This document shows positions 31,587 through 41,500 of a stretch of DNA of 64,000 bases, in pieces. Where the stretch lies: assembly GCA_958295665.1 (NCBI GenBank), contig OY282558.1:185606015-185670014 (forward strand). Direction: 5' to 3'. The notes under the pieces are model-generated. The model saw only the letters and a list, made by a program, of their open reading frames with translations. It was not told where the DNA came from and did not search any database. The position numbers and the translations under genes were made by a program. Position 1 is the first letter of the stretch. The number at the start of each line of letters is the position of its first letter. Source of the DNA: Tipula vernalis (Eukaryota; Arthropoda; Insecta; Diptera; Tipulidae).

Positions 31587-33403
31587 TGTCGAATTCTTTT
31601 CGTTTTTTCAAATCAATGTAAATTTTGTGGTGCGAAAAGTACATGAAACAAATTGATGTGGTTTTTTGACGTTACTAACAACAACAAAAATAGAAACTTC
31701 AATTTTTATTTGTCAAAGTTGTGAACATACGAGTTTTTTGTGTCATGATTTTATATCATTTTAATTGTTGTTTAATTATTTTAATCGTTTAAATAAAGTT
31801 TTCAATATAAACAGTTTTTTCCGTCTCGATTTTTATTATTCTTTTGTTTGTTTGTGGTGTTTAATTATTTTAATTTTGACGATGAAGATGCCACCATTTC
31901 CGCAATTATCTCTTCCATAATTGTTCTATAAATTATATATTTATTTTATTCAAATTTCAAAATAAAACACTGAATACCTCGGACACAAAACACTATAAAA
32001 ATCGATTCGAAATCGAGACGGCAAAAACTGTTTATATTGACAACTTTATTTAATTCAATTAAAATAATTAAGCACAACAAATTAAAGGATAAAAAATCGA
32101 GACGGAAAAAACTGTTTATATTGAAAACTTTATTGAATACGATTAAAACAGTTTAAAATGATTAAAAATCAAGATACAAAAACTCTTATGTCAAATTCTT
32201 TCGGGTTACTCGAAATAAAGTAACTTTTTTATCTCCTAAAGAATATGAAAATATTTTTGTAGTTGTGTTGGTGTAAAAAGAGCAAAATAAAGTGAGGTTA
32301 TGTTTTACTGTCAGTCAGATCAGTAAAACTTTTTTTATTTTGATAAGAAAAAGATGGAACCAATTAATTTTAGCGCATTAATATTCAATAAACAACAAAT
32401 GAAATATCAAAATGGAGTTTTATTTTTGTTTCCAATTCACTTTGACATTTCACATTTCTATGTATTTGTAAAGAGTAAAGCAAATCTATGAAAAAATCTA
32501 GAGTAAAGCAAAATGCTCTAGAGCAAAAAATAAAGTGCTTTATTTTTCCAGAAAGAATTTGTAATGTCAAATTGTTACCCTTCGAGTAAAATTTTTTACC
32601 CTCAGGGTGTTTTTTTTTTCCGAAAGAATTTAACATTAATGTTAAATTCTTTCGGAAAAAAAAACACCCTGAGGGTAAAAAATTTTACTCGAAGGGTAAC
32701 AATTTGACATTACAAATTCTTTCTGGGAAAATAAAGCACTTTATTTTTTGCTCGAGAGCATTTTGCTTTATGTTAAATTCTTTCGGAAAAAAAAAACACC
32801 CTGAGGGTAAAAAATTTTACTCGAAGGGTAACAATTTGACATTACAAATTCTTTCTGGGAAAATAAAGCACTTTATTTTTTGCTCTAGAGCATTTTGCTT
32901 TACTCTAGATTTTTTCATAGATTTGCTTTACTCTTTACAAATACATAGAAATGTGAAATGTCAAAGTGAATTGGAAACAAAAATAAAACTTCATTTTGAT
33001 ATTTCATTTGTTGTTTATTGAATATTAATGCGCTAAAATTAATTGGTTCCATCTTTTCGTTATCAAAATAAAAAAAGTTTTACTGATCTGACTGACAGTA
33101 AAACATAACCTCACTTTATTTTGCTCTTTTTACACCAACACAACTACAAAAATATTTTCATATTCTTTAGGAGATAAAAAAATTACTTTATTTCGAGTAA
33201 CCCGAAAGAATTTGACATAATTGACAACTTTGACAACTAAAAATTGACGTTTCTAATTTGTTGTTGTAGTTGATTTATAAAAAAATATACATTTCGTAAA
33301 ATTGATGTACATCGAAAAAACATTGATGTTTTTTGACGAAAAGAACATGATTTTCGAAGTACATCAATTTTTTTTGATGTTTTTTGGCGAAAAGAATTTG
33401 ACA
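31587..33403. mobile_element. Foldback element A, TTA target duplication
   Basis: Starts TGTCGAATTCTTTTCG and ends with the near-complement CGAAAAGAATTTGACA. TTA flanks both ends (31584-31586 and 33404-33406). The first 240 bp match the first part of element B at about 95 percent by eye, and the last 190 bp match its right end. The middle is interrupted by element C. A TTA duplication is typical of PIF/Harbinger elements; no transposase is present. Confidence 0.8.
32189..33217. mobile_element. Near-perfect 1-kb palindromic element C
   Basis: The left arm (32189-32637, 449 bp) and the right arm (32638-33217) are inverted copies meeting at AACATT/AATGTT. Both ends read TGTCAAATTCTTTCGGGTTA toward the centre. 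The right arm is longer because its first 135 bp (32636-32770) are tandemly repeated at 32771-32906. The same 83-codon frame therefore appears on both strands (32385-32636 minus, 32770-33021 plus), an effect of the palindrome and not evidence for a gene. Confidence 0.85.
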
Positions 33404-33550
33404 TTAGACTTCAAGTTTTAAGTAAAGTAGGGGACCTTTCAACTTTTGTATTCAAGTCGAGTCGCCTGAGATGAACCATATTATAAAATTTAGCAGTGTG
33501 GAAAGTATTTTATCAAAATAGTGAAGGTAGAATTTTTGACATCTACAAAA

Positions 33551-33761
33551 ATGAAGTGGTGTAGTGCAGAAATTATAATTTTTTTGAAAATGTATCAATC
33601 CTATGAAGTTTTATGAAACATTCGGTGACATTTTAAACCACTATTTGGCTAATGACGATTTCGATTCGGCTTCTACCAAATCTTTGAAAGATCAATCTCT
33701 ATTGCTGTGTAAATCGAACAATAAAATTGAATTGCTCCGTATTATGTATGTGTGTTTTTGA
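33551..33761 (+). pseudogene. MADF-like coding relic in the outer foldback element
   Basis: Frame 2 from ATG at 33551 reads MKWCSAEIIIFLKMYQSYEVL before a stop. Frame 3 from 33603 continues coding-like with FGDILNHYLANDDFDSAS to 33761. The start resembles MADF/Myb-like domains that accompany PIF/Harbinger transposases (W.eE...FL..Y..y). GTATGTGTG at 33746 could be a splice donor. This is a weak assignment. Confidence 0.35.
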
Positions 33762-33804
33762 CGTTTTAATATAAACATAACCTATAATTTTTACAAAAGA
33801 TTTA

Positions 33805-34222
33805 TGTCGAATTCTTTTCGTTTTTTCAAATCAATGTAAATTTTGTGGTGCGAAAAGTACACGAAGCAAATTGATGTTTTTTTTGACGTTACTAACAACA
33901 ACAAAAATAGAAACTTCAATTTTTATTTGTCAAAGTTGTGAATATACGGGTTTTTTGTGTCGATTTTAAATCATTTTAATTGTTGTTTAATTATTTTAAT
34001 CGTTTAAATAAAATTTTCAATATAAACAGTTTTTTTCCGTCTCTTAATTGTTGTGCTTAATTATTTTAATCGAATTAACACAAAAACTCTAATTGACAAC
34101 GTTGACAACTAAAAATTGACGTTTCTAATTTGTTGTTGTAGTTGAATTATGAAAAAATATACATTTCGTAAAATTGATGTACATCGAAAAAACATTGGTT
34201 TTTTGGCGAAAAGAATTTGACA
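33805..34222. mobile_element. Foldback element B, TTA target duplication
   Basis: A 418-bp relative of element A without an internal insertion. It starts TGTCGAATTCTTTTCG and ends CGAAAAGAATTTGACA, with TTA at 33802-33804 and 34223-34225. It gives the uninterrupted form from which the insertion of C into A can be recognised. Confidence 0.8.
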
Positions 34223-34541
34223 TTAGTCGTTACTCGATAACAACTCAAATCGAATGAAAAATGTAATTCAAAATGATAGTTCTACTTGTGTTAGTAAATC
34301 TGCCAGAAAATCGAGATTCGTAAACCAATAACAATTTTCCTCGACGGAGTGACTTTTCTTGACAAATCGAACAGTTTGACAGCAGAAAAAGATCATCTTT
34401 CATCGAGCCGGATTGCTCTTTTTTGTTGAATCGAAATCGTCATAAATTAACTTGAATATATATGAACGTAAACTTGAATCCAAGTTACTTGAATTCAAGT
34501 ACTTCAAATCAAGTAACTTGACTAATGAGAACGAGGCTTTG

Positions 34542-35246
34542 ATACGAACAAAAATTGATGGCAAATAGTGAAAAATGCGGAAGTTCGAATTACGAAAGTT
34601 TGACTGTATTTCTCAATTTAGTTTTAATTATATTTTTAATTTTAATGATAAAGTTTATTATTATTTATTAGCTTATTTGGCCAAATTCATTTGGGCAATA
34701 TACTCTCGATTTGTTTTTATGTCGTTGTTCATACAATCGCGCCTAAGCAATTTAAAAAATAGATAATTCTGGTTACATTTTTCAATCAGCTTTATTTTGA
34801 TATAAAAAATAAAATGGAAGCCCGAAAAAATATTAGAGCCAATCGGAATGTTTACTTCGGCCTTGACTTGTCGTCAATTTATTGCAAAAAAAAATTTATC
34901 ATTATTTGATACTCAACAATGGATAACATTTGTCAACCACCGCAAAAACCGCAAATCCATCGTGAGTAATTTAACAGCACAGAAAATGAGAAATAATTTT
35001 AACTGGGATTTTGTAAAATATTACCCAATATTAATTAAAGTAGAGAAAACATTCAAATAAATTGGACCTAACGGTTAAATTTATATTGTATTATGTAACA
35101 AAATGTTCATTATGTACAAATAGCTCAGCTACTTTTTGTACATTTCCAGCGGATAAATTCCGCTTCAAAAAACAAAAATTAGAAAGACCTAGATACTTAT
35201 AAAAAATATTACCTTCCATTTATTTTTTCGTTCGTTCTAAAACTCT
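34542..35246. other. Spacer 3' of the zinc-finger gene, nothing assigned
   Basis: Contains a 70-codon frame at 34848-35060 (Asn/Lys-rich, no recognised domain), partly overlapped by another open frame starting ATGGAAGCCCG at 34813. These may be chance. The 3' UTR and polyadenylation signal of the zinc-finger gene should lie here on the minus strand but could not be fixed. Confidence 0.4.
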
Positions 35247-35533
35247 TTAATATACCACGTGGTGTTCCTGTGATGAATTTAAATGATGCATTTGTAGTGA
35301 CCCACTTGTCCGATTCGCATCATTTGAAGAACTCATTTGATGATCCTGAGAATGGGCAATTATAGATACCGGTTGTTGCTGTTGCTGTGAGTTCGAAATT
35401 TTATTATCTACTGGATTGTAATTATTCGACAAGGATGCATTTGATGTTATTATTGCGTCGGTATTATTTGATACAGTTTCCATTGACGTTACCACTGTAG
35501 AAATTGCTTCTGATAAATTCGGAAATTGTGTGC
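35247..35533 (-). CDS. crol: crol-like gene, coding exon 7
   Basis: Last coding exon. The acceptor ...ATAG precedes 35533, and the split Gly codon is completed by GC, reading G-TQFPNLSEAIS. It encodes a 95-residue Ser/Asn/Gln-rich tail with a short poly-Gln run and a His-rich end, closing with VVY and a stop. There are no zinc fingers. Confidence 0.75.
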
Positions 35534-38500
35534 CTATTAAAATATACATATTAGCTTTATAATAAACACATTTTTAATAATTAATATCATTCGTTTTCTC
35601 ACCTGGTTCCACTTTTGGTCCTGCAAATTGTGTACCTAAAAATATTAATTTAATTAATTCACCATTATTTTATTGAGTTTATGGATTTAGTAACAAATTA
35701 CCTGGCTCTAATTTTGGAATTTGAGCATAAGCTGTATCCAGTACATGTTTTTTCATATGCCTTAAAAGATTACCTTTTTCGACAAAGGTTTTGCCACAAT
35801 GTTCACATATATGCGGCCTTTCATCAGAGTGTGATCTTCGATGTGAAACCAGATGTCCTAAAAGAGAAATATATATGTATATTAATTCAAAATACTAAAT
35901 AAAGCTTATTTTTAAACTACATAACGGATATGGCACACCAATTATTTAATTTCAACTTAGTTTCCCCAAAACAATTTAAATACATATTTGTATAGTTAAA
36001 AAAAAAAAATTAAAGAAAACCTTATTTTAGAATGATACTGACATCAATCAAACTTTCACGCTTTCAAATCCAGAAGACGGAATCATTTCAATTTAATTTA
36101 TGGATTTAAAGCTCTAACACCCACTCTTTAATAATCACCAGTGATACGTATATCATGCGCAAAATAGGAATACAATCACCCAAAAGCAGTTTCATAACAT
36201 TTTTCTAAACCTGAAATTGAATCAGAATTTCAATTAAAAACTGTAATAATAGCAAATTTATGAATTTATTATTTTAGTTTTTCGGAGACTATCATAAATT
36301 GTCATGGTACAAATATTTGTTTTAATAAGGCAGACGCAGTAGAAAAATTAGAACGGAACTAGGCTATTTCTTATTCAAATATGATAAAATTTGCCACTTG
36401 CATGTGCGCGGCATGTACGGATAAAAATGGGATTCTAAATTGATTTTTAGATTCTGAAATATGGCACATTAGTATAGAAATTGGCTATTTCTTAACCGAT
36501 TTTAATGAAATTCAACAGTACGATAGAAATGAATTTCAATGAATGAAGTTCTAGAGTATGGCCAAATAGGATGGAACTAGTGCCTTTTCTATTTCTTAAC
36601 CGATTTTGATGAAATTCAACAAATGTGATTCTCTAAAATAACTTTTATTTAGATGAAGGGATAGAATTTGAGATATAAATTCAATATGCTACGATGGAAA
36701 TGGAATTTTAAATTGATTTTCATTTTAAGTTCTGAAATATAGCCAATTAGGATGGAACTTGGCCATTGTTAAAAATAATAGTCTATTCACACCTAATTAA
36801 TAATTAAAATATAACGCCTCAAAAACTTTCGTCCGCAAAAGGTTAATATTCGATCAGTTTTAGTTCTATCAAGATATCTATCATCGTATTTAAAAAACTC
36901 AAGAAAAACTCAATAAAAATAAAACCCTCAAACCATCATTATCCCAAAGCATCCCAAAAAAAATTTACATGCGCATAAATTACATAAAGAAAAAAATCGC
37001 ATTAGAGAAAAACAGTAGGGGGGAATAAAACATCAATCATAATATCAAGCTTTTAAAATGATTAATGAATTAGGGTTTTATTATTCGTCTTATTCGCCAC
37101 CTTTCTCATTTTTTGCGGCACATGATAAATCATGCGCAACCAATTATCTAGTTCAACGGCCTTATTATAATAGGGTCATACCTTTACATATAAAATCCTT
37201 TGGGCATAAATCACAACGAAATGGCCTTTCAGCTGTACTTCCTTTATTATGACTCCTCTGATGAAATAACAGGTTTCCTTTTAATGGAAATGATTTTCCG
37301 CATTCATCACAGGAAAATGGACGCTCACCAGTGTGTGATCGGCTCATGTGATTTATCAAATGTTCCTTCCGTGTAAAAGGTTTTGAGCAGATATTGCAAC
37401 AGTTTGGATTGTCTTGGCTATGCTGTTTCAAATGGTTTGTCAAATATTCTTTGCGAGTGAAAGTTTTTTGGCAAAAATCACACCGGTGAGGCGAATCTCC
37501 AGTATGAATTCGGACATGATTAGTCAAATGTTCTTTTCGTGTAAAAGATTTTGAACAATACTGACACCGATGAGGAAGCTCTCCTGTATGTTGTCTCACA
37601 TGATTGGTTAAATGTTCCTTTCGTGTGAAAGACTTGGAACAATATGTACATTTATGTGGCGATTCACCAGTATGTTGACGGACATGATTCACCAAATGAT
37701 CCTTTCGAGTAAATGCCTTGGGACAATACGTACATTTAAATGGAGTCTCGCCTGTATGTTGTCTGATATGATTGACGAGATGTTCTTTCCGTGTAAACGA
37801 CTTTGAACAATATTCACACCGATGCGGAGATTCGCCAGTATGTTGTCGTACATGATTTAAGAGATGTTCCTTTCGTGTAAATGTTTTTGAACAAAAATCA
37901 CAACGATGAGGGGTTTCACCCGTGTGCCATAGTATGTGATTGGTAAAATGTTCTTTTCTAGTAAACGACTTTCCACAAATTTCACAGCGGAATGGTGTCT
38001 CATTTGTGTGTGATCTCATATGATTAGCCAAATGTTCTTTTCTTGTATATTTCTTTCCGCAAACAGTGCATTGATGGGGAGTTTCACCAGTATGCCACAT
38101 CACATGATTCATATAATGTTCCTTTCTAGTAAATGATTTTTTACAAATATCACAGCGAAATGGGGTTTCTCCAGTATGCTTTCGCACGTGATTTACCATG
38201 TGTTCTTTACGTGTGAAAGTTTTAGCACAATATTGGCAACGAAATGGTGTTTCACCTGTATGACTTCGTGTGTGATTTTCAAGATGTTCTTTGCGCGCAA
38301 ACGTTTTTTGACAAATCGAACATGAAAATGGTTTATCAGCCGAATGTCGTTTCATATGTCGTTCAAGACTAGCATCATTAGCAAAAACATTAAAGCAAAC
38401 AGTACATATAAACATTGAGCCACCGAGATGTACCTTCCCATGCTTTGTTAACTCATCAGACGTGTTAAACGCTTGGCCACACACTTGACAAATAAACGGC

Positions 38501-41500
38501 TTTCTCTCATTATGGTAACGCCTGTGTACGATTAATTGGTAACGGAATGGGAACATTTTCCCACATATATCACAGGAATGTACACCTTGTGAAAGTTGAG
38601 ATTTAGAATCTTCATCTAAACCACTTCCCGAAGCTGATCCTCCTTGTCCCATGTTATTTTCTTGTTTTGGCGAAATTGGACATCCATCATTTCTATGACT
38701 ATCGGTGATCGTTGATGTTGTAGTACTCGTGCTTACACTACTTGTAGGATTAGTAGACATTCCAGCAGTAGGCATAGCCAACATATCATTGGGCAATTTA
38801 CCAAAAATTTCGTGACATGTTAAAAATTGATTTAAATCATCAATATTTACTTTGTACATTGTTAAATCTTGTTCTTGAATTCCAGCAGCTATTTTAACGA
38901 TAGAACCATCAGCTGTTCTAACATCCATTAATTGTGATTGATTTGAATTTGGTTTTAAATCACTTTGCTGATCCGGAAATTGTTGTGTATTTTGAAGATT
39001 TAATTTTGAGTTATGAATCTTGGTGTCTTTTACATTTAGCATTGGTTCATTATTCCGAATATCAGAGCTCATGGGTTGCGACAAATGAAGCGAATCAGAA
39101 TTATTCATTGAATGATCAACAGCACGATTTTCTTGTCTATGGCTTGGAGATGATAGCTGTGGTTGCTGTTGTTGTGTTTGTTGAGATTGATGCTGGTGCT
39201 GTTGTTGTTGTTGCTGTTGTTGATGTTGAAAATGTTCCAACTGTGATGATTCAAACACTTTCAATTCTTTTGGTGCTTGTCTTACATCCATAATTAATCC
39301 ATCCTGACCCATTTGCATTTGTTGCTGAGGTGGTGGTGGATGTAACTGTAGCGCACTGGGATGATTATCATTATTGATCAAATTACTGTGAAGAGATGTC
39401 AAATTTAAATTTGATTGCATCGACGCTGTAGAATCCATCGAAGATGATATATTATTCAATGATGATCCAGATGGTAATGAAATTGGTAACGAATGTGGAC
39501 TGGTGCCCAAAATCATAGAAGCATCCGGAGTTATAGTTGATAAAACTTCCTACAACATAAAATTATAGTTAGCTTACAAAGAGATTAATAGTTTTAGTGC
39601 ATAGTGTCTTACCTGGCCTGGTTTCGGACCGTCAAAGCGAGGTAAATTATAAACACAAGGACCAAGACTTATGTTTATGTTTTGAAATAAAAAATATTTA
39701 CCGTTGAACTGAAATAAAATGAAATAAAATAAATTATAAAACTATACATAATTTATTTACCTAATTGAAATTTAATTTACAAAGCACAGCAGAGTAAAGC
39801 AAATTAAAATTATTTCTGAAGCTATTATTAAAATTGTATACTTGACGCACCATGCACTTATGCATCAAATTTTTGTAAAGTATATAAAAAATTATCAATT
39901 TATGGTTCTAAAACTACAAAATTAATGGGGAATATCAATAACGTGCAAAAGTAAGAATTATTTCGCAAAATGAATTCATTATTAATATCCTAGTAAAAAT
40001 TCTACATATTGTTAAGATGTCTGAATTTGTAAAAATATTCTTTTAATACTGTAAAAAAAAATTAATTTGGGGTTTTTAGCCTACCAAACTAACTATAAGA
40101 TCATTCTAAACACAATGAAACTTCTGTACAAGTTGGAGCAAAAGATAATCTACAACCAGGAAATATAAGGTTATCTATTGTCTCCTGTATTACCAAGAGT
40201 CTACGTGAACGAGCCATGTCGACATATTTTCAAGGGCATCAGTATTTTTGGTGGTTAATCAGAAGTTACTAAAAGCTCAGTCTCGGGTTAATTAGGATTG
40301 CTTCCTGCAAGTGATTCATGCGACAGAAGGATTCAACAAAGTTTGTCTAGTTATCTCCTACCGAAACCACATCATCTGAAGTGCCTATGCAGAACCGGAT
40401 GCCCAGGAACTAGTTTTTGGGATCCTGAAGAACATCATCTCATATCACAGCATTTGCTTCAGAAAAGTTTCAATCATATTAATTTGACACAACTAGTGTA
40501 CGAAGTGGAAAAACGGAGAAGTTCGAAAACCGGTGGACACAGGAAGACCGGGAACAGAGTTACTAGGGTAACATTATAAAACCAAGAAATTAACAAATGG
40601 CTATTCATATGCTAGTCGGGGCGAAAAATCGCAGTTATACACTGGTGAAAGATGCGCTCGAAATCGTTTCAAATGTTTGAGAAGCTTTTGACCAATCAAC
40701 CAATTGTTGTTTTATTTGAAAGTACAATATTCCACTTTAAAAGACGAGGATATTTCTCCTAAGAATTTCCCAATGATGCGCGTAAAAACTCTAAAAGTTT
40801 TCATTGGACGGTATTATTACGGAATGATGTCGTCGATATGGTTTCTTACAAGAAATTTCGGAACAAAATATAATAAATTGACAACATTTATAATTTGTTG
40901 GAACTAAGTAGTTCGAAATAAAGGTTTTGAGACCAACCACAAGATATGGTTATTCAGACGAAGACGGTGAGAAATTGTTTAATAATTTTTGAAAAGAGAA
41001 GAGGAAAAATTAATTCCGTCAAGTTCTTCTGTTGTGAAACCAAAAAATCAAAAAAGTTACTGACGACATATTGGGTTTTGACTTTCGATATTTCAAGGGT
41101 TTGGATCATTTCAAGGGAATTGGATCAATTCCTCTGCTCGTTTTCATTTCGTTTCGTCTATATATGTAATTGGTCTGATATGTTTTCATATATCAATTCA
41201 TTTATTTCGTCTCTGTCCGTTTCGGTTTCATTTCGTTTCCGTCTGTATAACTAGCCTATTAGAAATAAAAATAATGGATTTTTAAAAATTTTAATATTTA
41301 GGGCAATATTATTAATTACTGCTGCTAATTGCTTTAACCTGCAAAAAGCGATGAAAAACTGATCGCTTCTTCTGAAAGTACCACAAATGTTAAAATTTAA
41401 CAATTCTTTCAAAGCAATTTTATGTCGTTTTATACCTTAGAAGATGGAGGTGCCCCAAACCTCAGGCTTTCGAGGATTTATAGAATTATTTTTACAATTT

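Larger units (their letters stand above)
31467..34541. mobile_element. Composite of nested foldback transposons
   Basis: The outer element has inverted ends of about 115 bp. The left reads AAAGCCTCGTTCTCATTAGT and its complement closes the right end near 34540; both contain TTACTTGAATTCAAGTAACTTG-like palindromic motifs. Two copies of a second foldback family are inserted in it: A (31587-33403) and B (33805-34222), each flanked by TTA. Copy A in turn holds a third palindromic element C (32189-33217). Without these insertions the outer element would be about 0.8 kb and contains a short MADF-like coding relic. Confidence 0.8.

Noticed and set aside
32385..33021. Near-identical 83-codon frames on opposite strands (32385-32636 minus and 32770-33021 plus)
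   Set aside because: They are the two arms of a palindrome. Composition is A/T-run driven and no motif is present, so they are not counted as genes.
40298..40579. 93-codon frame in crol intron 2 as a nested gene
   Set aside because: No domain, no conserved start context and no splice partners; recorded only as intronic sequence.
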